From Mimachlamys varia (Eukaryota > Mollusca > Bivalvia > Pectinida > Pectinidae): DNA of 64,000 bases. Shown one piece after another: positions 11,085 to 21,540 of this stretch. The DNA is taken from the NCBI GenBank assembly GCA_947623455.1, contig OX392538.1:26721001-26785000 (forward strand), given 5' to 3'. Position 1 is the first letter of the stretch. Each line of letters starts with the position of its first letter. The position numbers and the translations under genes were made by a program. The notes under the pieces are model-generated. The model did not search any database. It saw only the letters and a program-made list of their open reading frames with translations, and was not told where the DNA came from.

Positions 11085-11675
11085 GGGAGCATAATGCATA
11101 AAAACAACAGCCTCAATAAATTCATGAGTTACCGGATACTCAAACTTGAGCGAGTGGTTCGGTTAAAACGTCTCCCAAGCAAATTTCATTAAGAAAAACC
11201 GACTATTCCTTCAAAATATTTCGTTCAAAAACAATTAACCAATCGAGTTACAGCAGTCGCATTAGATATGCAATATTCAAACTTGGGCAAGGGGTTTAGG
11301 TAGTAAATTTACCGAGCACGTCTTATAAGACCAGATCATTCCTTCAAGATACATCGCACGGAAAGCAATTAGCCAATCAGGTCACAGCAGCCTCACTAAA
11401 TATGCGCAAAATTAGCCGATCCTCAAACTTGAGAGTGGGGTTCAGGTAAAACGTCTACCAAGCAAGTCTCAACTGATTCCAATCATTCTTTCAACAAGTA
11501 TCGTGCGGAAAGCAATCAGCAAATCGGGTTACAGCAGCTTCATTCTATATGCCCGGACAATGCCGATAATCGAACGTAATCGAGGGATTTAGGTAATAAG
11601 TCTATAATGCAATTTTCATCCAAATCTGATGATAAAATTGCACCTTCAAAATATATTGTTCGAAACGGAATCAGG
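11085..11675. repeat. Degenerate ~133-156-bp tandem repeat, about four copies
   Basis: Homologous anchors of the type CCTTCAAAATATTTCGTTC start at 11208, 11341, about 11487 and 11643. Each is followed, where complete, by AACAATTAACCAATCG-like and GTTACAGCAG-like words and then an ATATGC word. Copies are strongly diverged, so this is an old array. Confidence 0.6.
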
Positions 11676-12090
11676 ACGGATGGACATAATCCACTTCGTT
11701 GGGCGTGGGATTAAAAAATACAAAAAGGTAAAGATTTCTCTTATGACGCATCGGTGTTTTTAAAGTGTTAGTAAAGTATACCTGAAAAACGTTGGAAAAC
11801 AACAACTTCAAACATACTTTAAGCGATATAGAAAGCGTTATGTAGTTCATATTTTTGACAGTGGGTCAAAATCGAGTTCAGAAAAGTGTTACATCTTATC
11901 ATATTTTACATTTAGAAATGCTAGTACTGTATGTACATAATTATTGTTTAATTATGTACCTTTGAACATACTTCCATATGAAGTGACAAAACATAAAGTA
12001 TAGCTCCTGTCCACAATTAGATTGTTTTGAAATACGATACAAATCCTACTTTATCAATAAGCAGCATACTTGATTTCTAATATAACTTAC

Positions 12091-12111
12091 CTTTAACTCC
12101 TGTCTTATTTT
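12091..12111 (-). CDS. 21-nt microexon, heptad KIRQELK
   Basis: Minus-strand acceptor TTAAAATTTCTTTCAG (AG at 12113-12112), then exactly 21 nt translating in phase 0 as KIRQELK, then donor GTAAGTTA (12090 downward). Both splice sites match consensus well. Hydrophobic Ile and Leu occupy heptad positions 2 and 6, the same positions as Met/Ile and Ala/Leu in the neighbouring microexons. Too short for ORF finders. The exon follows 12721-12701 across an intron of about 590 bp. Confidence 0.72.
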
Positions 12112-12700
12112 CTGAAAGAAATTTTAAGTCAAATTGCAATGATGAATATCAGTTTTCTTAAAGACGATACAAAAGGTGAAATATTACCCTCGCATTGCAC
12201 AAATTGTAACTGCATGAACTTGTGTAACATATGTATTGACATCCGAACCCGCAAGAGCCGATAACATAAAAAGTATTCGGTTTAAGATGAGAAACTATGA
12301 AACGTATACACAACTACATTTGTCCTTGTTTTTTTAAAGTACCTAAGCCTGGCACGTCCTTGAGTGACCCTTACTCTTAATAGGATATAAAACAAAATAA
12401 ACTAAACCAAATTGTTAGTAACTTTTTTTCTGCGTTTAAAATAGACATTGCGATTTGTCAATGTAGACAACGAAGCATTACATTAGATATTAAAAACAAA
12501 CATTGGTTGCTACCTCTTCTTTCTACAGCAAAATATTATGATCTTTTTTAATTTATGCTTCTTGATTGATTCTATTTTTCAGACAATACTTACTAATTCA
12601 GCAGCAAATTAGAATGTACATTTTTATTCTATATTGGTACACTTTTAAACATTTCATATAATAAAATGTGAGAAAAATGAATGTGTTATAAAATACTTAC

Positions 12701-12721
12701 TTCTATTTCCACTTTCATCTT
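12701..12721 (-). CDS. 21-nt microexon, heptad KMKVEIE
   Basis: Acceptor ACTTTATTTTTCTTATAG (AG at 12723-12722), a 21-nt exon reading KMKVEIE in phase 0, and donor GTAAGTAT starting at 12700. Hydrophobic residues at positions 2, 4 and 6 of a charged background suit a coiled coil. The upstream intron (12722-15646) contains the whole pogo-like transposase, so the exon has survived a transposon insertion next door. Confidence 0.75.
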
Positions 12722-13711
12722 CTATAAGAAAAATAAAGTTCGTGTTGCGGTTTAAGTGTTTACACATTTGCAGAAGGCAAACAAATCGTAGTTGTTATGT
12801 AACTGTGCCAAGTAATGAATACACTGTATGTGTTTGCAATACCTTTGACTGTTAGTATATTTGCAGTTATTCGCGAGGGGTTATATAGGTTAAATAAAAT
12901 TCCGTGAGATTAAATACCTGTGAAATATACCACCCTGTTAAGATTTATTTCTAAGAGACAACAAATATTTCTGGTAGTGTGCGAAATTTTATACCCGTGA
13001 ATACGTCCCAATAAGTAAAACGCGACATTTTCTCCCCGTAAAATTAAACAACTATACAGTATTGAATAATCTGCAAAAAATATCGCAACAAATATTAGTT
13101 TGTCGATGCAGAATGCTTAGTAAATATTAGAATTTGCATTGGTAAAATCTTGATGATATACATGTTGATTTTGTCAATTTAGAATAATAAAACTACCAAA
13201 GGAAAAGAAGTACAATTTCGAATAATCTCTAAAAAAATGCTTATCTAGTAAATCGATTCCATTCTGTTATACCCAATACTGTAAACGTACCTATTTTAGC
13301 GCAGTAAAATGTAAGCGCAAACACAAAAAAAGCAAAACATGATTTATTAGAGTGGACTTGAATTAGGGCAGTCGAGAGGTTAAAATCAGGAAAGTCTCCG
13401 TCTATACAAACAGTTCACTACGCGGCCACTGACAGATGACGGGAACCGGTGCTACACATGTTCTACAGGTAAGTCACTATTGAGCTGTTTTCATTAAAAT
13501 TACGTGTAAGTTGTAGTCGTTCTGTTGTTTGTTATATCCCCCAAACTAATTTAGTATACTAAAAGTGACCATGTTAAAAAGGTAGTTAGTTTCAGCTGTC
13601 GACTCCCGCCACCTTTGGCCACTTAACCTGACCCAAGAGTTGCTAAATCGCGTGATGAAGAATTAATTGCATCTGCAAATAATGAAATTGTATCAACATC
13701 ACCAACATCAT
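12722..13711. other. Non-coding (putative intron)
   Basis: No gene on either strand. On the plus strand, ATG at 13436 begins 11 codons that end at a consensus donor (TCTACAG then GTAAGT, 13469 onward). This could be a 5' exon belonging to the transposase relic to the right, but that is weak. Confidence 0.35.
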
Positions 13712-15130
13712 AGAAAAGAAAACGTGGATCTTATAAGACTTGTGATAGTGGACAACGTGCAAAAATGGCTAAATATGCAGTAGAAAATGGAGTAATGAAC
13801 GCGGAACGTCGTTTCTCTGTAAACGAGAGTCCAATCCGAAATCTGAAAAAAAAACGTTTCTGTCAATGAAACAATCTGGAGATGAACGAACAATATATGT
13901 TAAACAAGATCGCGGAAAGCCGCTTTTACTCGGCATATATAAACAAGATGTACACTCTTACGAGAAATGGGTTGCGTGGTAAATATGCCGATTTTACTTG
14001 GTGGTGCAAAAGGCGTTATTAAAAACAAGAACAGGCACCTTCTTGCCGAATACGGTGGTTCCGTGGAGTTAGCAAAAACATTGGCCCAATCTTTTCTGAG
14101 CAGAATGTCAAAAGAAAGGGTACTAAAGTGGCACGGAAGCTGCCAAGATATTTTGACATGATGGAAATGGAGTTTTTATAGGAGGAGCAAAACATTTTGA
14201 CAAATAATAACATCATTGATAAATTGATAATAAATTTTGACCAGACCAATGTATACATCGTGCCGGTGGTGATTACACACTGGAACAGTCCGAAACCAAA
14301 CAGGTTCTCATCATTTCCCTTGAAGATAAACGACAGGTAAGAAAATTTAAATAATTGCATTTTATTTGTATTATTATTTACTCGACTGAACTACGTAAGA
14401 GTGGGCAGTTCTAGGTATGCCCGTGCAGTCGCATTAGATGGTCTATTGATTTGCATAAATTAAATTACTCTCGCTATGTATAGCAAACACAACAGCGATT
14501 AAAAAGGCAGACTGTTTATCACTATAGCCCTGTATTATTTGATTACAGGTACATGTAGCTGTTGTTTTGGCATGTACCCTGTCCGGAGTGCTACTACCCC
14601 CTCAGGTCATATACCAAGAGAAAACTGTCCAGTGCCGTCTAAAGTTCGACTTTCCCGATGACTGGCATGTCACGCACAGCGAAAATCACTGGAGTGATAC
14701 ACATACAATGATTGAATTCGCAGAAAAAGTCATAATCCCCTACGTGGAGAGTATCAGGGAGCAAAGGTCACTCAATAAATTCAATCAGACTGCACTTTGT
14801 ATTTTGAAGTGTTCAGAGCACATTGTGTAGATGATTTCCAAAGTAAGCAAACATTAAAATGCGTTACGTACCTGCGTCATGTACTAGTGAATTACAACCA
14901 CTTGACGCTTCGGGCAATGACACTTTTAAGAAAAACATCAAATCAAGTTTTCACAATTGGTACTCCGATATAGTTGACGAAAGCCTGCAGTCCGGGAAAA
15001 CTAATGATGAACTAGATGTTGATTTGAAGCTATCAACGTTGAAGCATATACATGCAGGGTGACTGGTATCTGCCTGTCAAAAAGTCCACAAACCTTGCAT
15101 TACAAAAGGTTGGGAAGTTCCGGATTGAGC
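13712..15130 (+). pseudogene. Pogo/Tigger-like DDE transposase, decayed
   Basis: DDE_1-type transposase of the Tc1/mariner-pogo superfamily. Recognisable segments in order, in shifting frames: N-terminal KRKRGSYKTCD and AKYAVENGV; GVIKNKNRHLLAEYGG and VELAKTLAQ (13990-14090); KGTKVARKLPRYFD (near 14120); KLIINFDQT with the first catalytic Asp (14220-14246); ACTLSGVLLPPQ; FPDDWHVTHSENHWS (14650-14695); then VPASCTSELQPLD with the third catalytic Asp (14874-14911) and NIKSSFHNWYSD. The second catalytic position, usually Asp in 'IFDVF', reads FEVF here (near 14805). Frameshifts near 14270 and 14800 and stops near 13872 and 14180 show it is dead. A GT-AG intron interrupts it (separate entry). It lies in the opposite orientation inside an intron of the microexon gene. 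Confidence 0.8.
14337..14548 (+). other. Spliceosomal-type intron in the transposase relic
   Basis: The upstream coding frame ends EDKRQ at 14336 and resumes at 14549 as VHVAVVLACTLSG, which is the continuous family sequence. The 212 bp between begins GTAAGAAAA and ends TTTGATTACAG. The join is in phase 0. Removal restores local homology, so this is a real intron of the ancestral gene or a precise insertion with splice-like ends. Confidence 0.7.
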
Positions 15131-15646
15131 GACGCTATAGACGAAGCGAGGTCAAATATGTAATGTAAATACACGTGTGTTGACTGTTTACAGTATTATC
15201 TTCTGTGTGGTGACGGGTAATAAATGAATTCAAAAATATTTAGTTTTGTTATTTGTAAACTGTTAAATAAACAATATGTCAGTGCCAAATCATCGTCTAT
15301 TGGACTGCTCTACTTCTTCAAGAGGACATATCAGGTTTTACCCATGTTTGAAAACTCATCCTGTTTAATATCAATAGAATAGTCTTCCTAGACTTATAGA
15401 TTGTATATGCACTTTATACATGTTCAGTTTTTAATTGAAAACGCCGCCCAAACAGCCCTAAAAGCGCTTAAATTAAACTACCGCTAAAATAAGTACGTTT
15501 ACAGTAAGAGTTGTTGACATCGTGAAACATAATCATTTCCTTAATGACGAGATACTATCTATAACTCTGTTTTTAAACTCTTCAGTATTGACATTTTGAT
15601 ATAAAGCTTAATTTTAATGAAAGAGATATGTTTGCGGTATACTTAC
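15131..15646. other. Non-coding (putative intron)
   Basis: AT-rich DNA between the transposase relic and a microexon. No repeat or ORF that I can support. Confidence 0.35.
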
Positions 15647-15667
15647 ATCCAGGTCGTCGAATGCTTG
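15647..15667 (-). CDS. 21-nt microexon, heptad QAFDDLD
   Basis: Acceptor TTTCGTTTTCCTTACAG (AG at 15669-15668), a 21-nt exon reading QAFDDLD in phase 0, and donor GTAAGTAT from 15646. Ala and Leu lie at positions 2 and 6. Acidic where the neighbouring exon 15946-15926 (KSEEKKK) is basic, which would allow charge pairing within a coiled coil. GC content is higher than the flanking AT-rich intron. Confidence 0.78.
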
Positions 15668-15925
15668 CTGTAAGGAAAACGAAACTTGCATTACATTCTT
15701 TTAAATGAAATCAACGTGATGGTGTCATAAAAGGTGTATGCTTTTGATAAAAAAATGTCTTTACTATTGACTGCTACCTTGTTCATCAAATTCTTTCGAA
15801 ATGTATTCCTATTATTGTAGAAAAATTTAATATGGATATAATTGTCATTGTTTATCTTTCTTCGAGTTGTCATTTTATGAATAAACGTCTGTATGGGGGA
15901 CATAGTGTGGTATAGTATTGCTTAC

Positions 15926-15946
15926 CTTTTTCTTCTCTTCGGATTT
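15926..15946 (-). CDS. 21-nt microexon, heptad KSEEKKK
   Basis: Acceptor AACATATTTCTCTTACAG (AG at 15948-15947), a 21-nt exon reading KSEEKKK in phase 0, and donor GTAAGCAA from 15925. The intron to the next microexon is only about 260 bp. The intron upstream, to 26524, is more than 10 kb and filled with transposons. Confidence 0.75.
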
Positions 15947-16089
15947 CTGTAAGAGAAATATGTTTCAAAGTTGATTTTGCATGACTTACGCAGTCAAATA
16001 TTAATAGGAAAAAAACACTTCATAGAAAAATAACAAAAATAAACTTTTGCCAATAAGCAATACATTGAGAGAGAGTTCGTGACCGTAAC

Positions 16090-16588
16090 TATTGTGAGTC
16101 GATGAAGCAGAACACGCTTACTCTTCCGGAGCATCTGGTCTTATTCTCTTGTACTTTTACAAGAGTCTCCATGTGGATTATGATTGTGTTAACGCTTCGG
16201 TATTTTCTTATTTATTTTGACTTGTACACATTTACTCTTGTTGAATCGATTTTGAGTTTGAGTTTATTTATGATTTTCCAGACAATTTTTTTATTCAATC
16301 ATTATTTCCCAAGTGTATGAATGTAATCTGTGTGAATGTGTTTTTCTTATTCAAGTCCATTTTTTAGCTAAATTGGCCTAAAATATGTCTGTTTAAAATA
16401 AGAATATCAAAAATGAAACCAGTTTGTGAGATATGAGATCGACGTTTTTGAGTTTGCTTGGTAATGTGTTTACTTGTTGTGATGACAATGATGACTCGGT
16501 TCTCATTTTTTTTGTATTTATAAAATGTTATTTTGTTTTTTATTCAATTAACCCGTTTATTCTAGAATTTACGTCCAAGATCACATAT
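16090..16588 (+). repeat. R1 repeat, rearranged copy
   Basis: Family R1 also occurs at 30733-30812 (+), 33840-34155 (-), 46680-46915 (-) and 57129-57472 (-). Here 16099-16180 (GATGAAGCAGAACACGCTTA and the following CTCTTGTACTTTTACAAGAG) and 16425-16515 (GACGTTTTTGAGTTTGCTTG) are present but in swapped order, implying two partial copies in tandem. The last 75 bp (16512-16588, containing TTCAATTAACCCGTTTATTC) reappears at 18210-18283 as the 3' end of an insertion in the gypsy pol gene. Confidence 0.65.
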
Positions 16589-19500
16589 TATAATAAATCG
16601 ACAGCCTATCAACCACCATGGCCAAGAGGGCAAGGAAACCTTTGAGTGTTGCATAGAGAGACTAGAACAGTACTTTGCGGCAAAAGAGGTGAGGAATGAA
16701 AAGAAAGTTCCCGTGTTTCTAGCAGTCATAGGCCCCCAGGCATATTCGTTACTGAGAAACATTTTGACACCAGCATTGCCCGGTACTAAGAGCTTCGATG
16801 AGCTGTCTAATTATCATTTACCAAAACCAATCGTAACTGCTGAACGATTCAAATTCTATAACTGCGCACAGGAAGAAGGGGAAACTGTGAATGAGTACTT
16901 AGTCAAGCTGAAAGAAATTGACAGTACACTGTGACTTTGAAACATTCCTTGAACAAACGTTAAGAGATCGACTTATTTATGGCCTAAAAAGTGAAGTAAT
17001 TCAAAAGAAGTTGCTGCTGGCTGAGAAACACCTGACTTTACACAGTGTGATAGAGTTAGCACAGGTTATAGAGATAGCTGCTAAAATACCATTGAAAAGC
17101 ATCCTGGCACTGTAGACAGTAACAGGACGGGAAAGAAATGGAAAGATCAAAGGAGCAGAGGTCATGAAGTCAGAACAGATAAAGATCAGCCTATGAAGAC
17201 TGATAGGTCTTGCTACAGGTGTGAAGGAAAACATCATCCAAATGACTGTAAATTTAAGATTTTAAAGTGTTTGCCTGTAACAAGATAGGGAAAATGTTTC
17301 TGAGCAAGAAACACTTACAGAAGAAAGTACAGAACAAATATGTGGACCAGGATCAAACAGCTTCAGATGATGATGACTTAGGGTTGTATGGGTTGTATTC
17401 GATCAGGAGTAAAGAAAACATGAGAGGTTACCAGGTGACAGTTAACATATATGGCAGTGATGTTAGTATAGAATTAGTCACAGGAGCGGCGGCGACTATA
17501 GTCTCTGAGAAAGTGTATAAGGAACTCATATCACATTTGAAAATGTCGCCATCGACTATATAGTTGAGAACTTACACTGGTGAGGCGGTACCATTGATGG
17601 GTGAAGTTCAAAAACCTACAACGTACAATCAGCAACACGTTACCTTACCCTTACAGATAGCCGTAGGGGGAACAAGGGTACAAGGAAGGAATTTTCTGGA
17701 AAAAAATCAAGTTGAACCGGGCTGAGATTTTTTCTGTAAACAGGGTCATAGTCTCGTCAACCTTAGATGAAATGCTTGATAAGCACAAGTCACTGTTTAA
17801 AAAGGATTTTGTTGACGCTTTGGTATTCTCTGATTTTCTTTTTTCTAGAAATGTCTTTGAGACATAAATGCCTCCGCCTTCATATGAAATTAATTGTTTA
17901 TGCTTATTATGTATGCGAAGTTTGATGACAATCGGAGCAGTAGTTATTTAAATAAGCTGGTTATATTGCCATGGGACTTGACGTAACGGGACGGGGTGTG
18001 ACTTAAACGAGAAAAAATGTTCCTGAGAGACATATTCCTTTAAAATCTGCGTCAAGTTAGGCTCGTGTGACCTTGTGGTTTAAGTTTTTACATTTGAAAA
18101 TAGTCAGAAGGTTTTCTACATATCGGTTCCTATTCCTTTTAATATAACTCAAAGTATTTAGTTTTCAAGGAATGTTATCTTAGACATTTTATTACACTTG
18201 GTCCTCTCGTATTTATAAAATGTTATTTAATTGTTTTTTATTCAATTAACCCGTTTAATCTAGAATTTACGTCCATGATCACAGTTTAAAAAGGATTTAG
18301 AAACTATTGGAGGTTTGAATCTCGGATAAGGGTTCAACTGGAAGCTCAACCTATTTACATGGCTCGTCCAGTCCCATTCTAATTTAAGGAACCATTAGAA
18401 AAGGAACTAAGAAGGTTGGAGGAATGTAGAGTTATTTATAAAGTCGGCAAAAGTGATTGGGCAGCTCCAGTCGTGGTTGTACCTAAAGCTGTCAAATCCA
18501 TCAGGATATGTGGAGATTTCAAAGTGACTGTAAACCGTTCTCTTGATGAACAGCAGTATCCTCTCCCAAATATCGCAACTAGCCGGTGGTAAGAAATTCA
18601 GCAAGTTAGTTTTATCACAAGCATATCATCACCTACGACTAGATGCAGCCTCATTACCCTAACTGACAATCAGCACTCATCTAGGCCTGTACAGGTATAA
18701 TCGTATGTCTTTTGGTATGGCCTCTGCCCCGGCCATTTTTCAGTCCGTAATGGATCGAATTCTTCAAGGGCTTCCGCATGTATTGATGATATTTTGATTA
18801 CGGCAAAGTCTGATGAGGAACATATGAAAACACTGAAGGAAGTTCTGAGACGGTTGAGTAAGCACAATGTAAGACTTCGAGAAGACAAATGTTCATTTAT
18901 CCAGGATCGTGTGGAGTATACGGGTTACGTGGTTATAAAGAGACAAATGTGACAGAACTGAAATCCTTCCTAGGATTGTTGAACAATTATGGACAATACT
19001 TATCAAACCTATCAATTACTCTACATCCACTGGATGAACTCCTTAGAAATGACAAGCAATGAACTTGTACCACCGAATGTCAAGAGGCCTTCCACACCTG
19101 CAAAGACCAATTATCTAGCAGCAGTGTGTTAGTTCAATATGATGCCAAACAACCGTTGAAACTCGCTTGTGATGTTTCTGCATATGGGCTCGGGGCAATA
19201 ATATCACATGTAGATGAGAAAGGAGATGATCGACCTGTAGCCTATGCCTCAAGGACACTTGCACCGAGTGAACGAAACTTTGCTCAAGTGAAGAAAGAGG
19301 CATTGTCTTTCGTGTTTGGTGTGAAAAAGTTTCATAAAAACCTATATGGTCCCAATTTTAACTTAGTGGCGGACCATAAACCACTGATGACCATTCTGGG
19401 ACCCAAGACAGGAGGACCGACTCTGGCAGCGGCCAGGATGCGGAGATGGGCAATGATACTGTCGGCATATCAATATGACATTGAATATAGGAGATCTGAT

Positions 19501-20915
19501 GACCATTGTCGCGGTTGCCGTTTCGGGAAAAATGAAACCGGAAGAGGAAGAGATCCATCAATTGTGTCAGGTAGATGACCTCCCTGTGACAGGTGAGGAC
19601 ATCAGCAAGGACACGAAAACGGACCCCCTCTTTGCAAAGGTTCTTCAATATTTGATAAATGGATTGCCTAACTTTGTATCAGATGATGGATTACGGCCCT
19701 TCTTTCAATGGAAAGATGAATTGTCTGTTGAACAAAACTGTATCTTCTGGGGAATAAGAGATGTTATCCCTATTCCCCATCGTGAGAGAGTTTTGGCAGA
19801 GCTACACAATGAACACCTGGGTATGTGTTGAATGAAAGCTTTAGCAAGGTAATACCTATGGTGGCCAGGGTTGGATAGCGAGTTTGAGTTCCTCGTTAAG
19901 GCCAGCCATGCATGTCATGCAACAAGGAATCCACCACCCACCGTACCGTTACATCCGTGGAGTTGGCCCACTCGTGTGTGGCAACGATTGCACATCGACT
20001 TTGTCGAAAAGGACAAAGATCATTTTTTGGTGGTCATTGATTCTCAGTTGAAATGGTTTGAGGTCTTTTACATGACAACTTCTACCTCCAGTAAGATAGT
20101 GGAGGTCTTGAGAACATTATTTTCATCTTACGGATTACCAGAGGAAGTCGAGTCCGATAACGGCCCTCAATTCACTTCAAAGGAGTTTGGTCGGTTCATG
20201 GAGAAAAATGGGGTAAAACATGCCTTAGTTCCCCCATACCATCGAGCGTCTAACGGGACAGCAGAAATATCTGTTCAGATACTCAAGAGGACTCTACTGA
20301 AAGAAGTGTTAACTAGGGATGGTCAGTACGAATCGCTTCAACACAGATTGAGCAATTTTCTTCTTTCATACCGTGCTACACTACATTCTGTGAATGTTTT
20401 TTCACCAGCAAAGTTGTTTCTTACGTGATCTGTTCGTACGCGCTTATCATTACTAAAATCAGATATGGGGAGGAAAGTGAGGACAGCTCAGGATAGGCAA
20501 AATGGGAATCATGACAGAGGTCAGGTCAATATCAAAACCTTTGTAAAGAATCAAACAGTGCGTGTGCATAACGGCATTGCAAAATGGGTCCTGGGAAAAA
20601 TTGTTCGTCAGTTAGGACCAGCCACCTATCTTGTTCGTGTTGGACCAAAGATTCATTACATACATGCAGATCACATTCTGTCATCAGGAGAAACATATGA
20701 CTTTTCTATGCATACTGATTTCGAACCTCCATCCACTTACGCACCAGTTCAATTATATGAACCTCAATAGAGTCCAGCATCTATTGTTAATCCAGCTACT
20801 CAACGGTCGCCCCTATTAAAACTGTCATGACACCCTCCTCTGAAACTATACAGTCTCCAACTGTGAATACTAAGACTGAGGATGCAAAGGCACCTGTGAA
20901 CCTTGATCTGTAGTA
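16589..20915 (+). pseudogene. Ty3/gypsy LTR retrotransposon, gag-pol relic
   Basis: Domain order in shifting frames: Gag (FECCIERLEQYF near 16650; AERFKFYNCAQEEGE near 16845; RDRLIYGLKSE near 16970); a CCHC-like knuckle CYRCEGKHHPNDC (about 17212-17250); aspartic protease where the active-site triad reads VTGA instead of DTGA (about 17477); RT with [13 protein letters not shown] and [13 protein letters not shown] (18445-18545), SFGMASAPAIFQ (18708-18743) and CIDDILITA for the catalytic Asp pair (about 18778); RNase H (19126-19500, with ADHKPL); a zinc-binding region with a Cys to His change near 19908; integrase core with HIDFVE, SDNGPQF and NGTAEISVQ, all three acidic residues present (19995-20280); and a C-terminal domain at 20465-20770. 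Many stops and frameshifts. No env-like gene. I could not find paired LTRs; the 5' end abuts R1 sequence. It lies in an intron of the microexon gene, antisense to it. Confidence 0.85.
17795..18298 (+). mobile_element. 474-bp insertion in gypsy pol with 15-bp target duplication
   Basis: The 15-mer GTTTAAAAAGGATTT occurs at 17795-17809 and again at 18284-18298. Deleting 17810-18283 plus one copy restores the pol coding order around LFKKD. The insert begins with GTTGACGCTTTGGTATTCTC, matching the tail of R1 copies (GTTGACGCTTCGG at 57 kb, reverse strand), and ends with the 75-bp segment shared with 16512-16588. It is therefore a 5'-truncated R1-type retroposon. No poly-A tail is visible. Confidence 0.75.
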
Positions 20916-21540
20916 AGTGATAGTGTTTGCGTTTGAACTTTGTTAATGTTCACTTTAAATTTGGTTATTTGAAAATTTAGTTTCTAGTTATTTTTTTTTG
21001 CCAGAGACTATGCTTAACAGTACTGTATTGTTAACCAAAACGGAAGTGTATCCGTACTATAGTGTGCGCTACCGGAAATGTAATGTAACACCTGGCATGG
21101 CCAATAAAATGGGTTGAACTGAAGAACTCTCGTTGAAAATATATTACAGTGTGAATAAACACTGTTTTCAAACAAATAACCCATGTGACATCGAGTATGC
21201 GCCCAAAAAATCTAATAAATTCAGATGTTATAGCTTCACATAACAAAGGCCGAATTTCCATATATATTTGTTGGTTCTACATAGGAAACCATTTAAAGTT
21301 TCATAACATACGTCACTGTTCTTTGCATCTGTTCATTCTCATGACAAAATTCCGGCGTCCGTCCGTCAACAATCGACTTCTTCTTCATAATTGGTAGGAA
21401 GCATGCCTAGGTAGCTGGGATTCAAATTTATGCAAATGATTGAGCTGCCCCCCCCCCCCCCCCCCAACACCCCATCATATCTATTAATAAATTTTAGACG
21501 TGCAGTATATCTGTGTGTTACGTCATCTTCAATGATCCGA
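20916..21540. other. Post-pol sequence, possible LTR remnant
   Basis: Follows the gypsy integrase. GCCAATAAAATGGGTTGAAC near 21098 looks like a polyadenylation region of an LTR, but no second copy exists in the window to prove it. A 16-17-bp C run lies at about 21449-21465. Confidence 0.35.

Noticed and set aside
12516..12524. Possible 9-nt microexon (KEE) on the minus strand with a CTGTAG acceptor
   Set aside because: Donor GTAGCA is weak and the segment too short to distinguish from chance.
12594..12628. Strong minus-strand donor GTAAGTAT at 12593 with a possible 35-nt exon
   Set aside because: Acceptor is weak and 35 nt breaks the phase-0 pattern. It may be a decayed microexon but I cannot support it.
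12935..12955. 20-nt segment with acceptor TTGTCTCTTAG on the minus strand
   Set aside because: Donor GTATAT is poor, the length is not divisible by three, and it contains an early stop in the phase-0-like reading.
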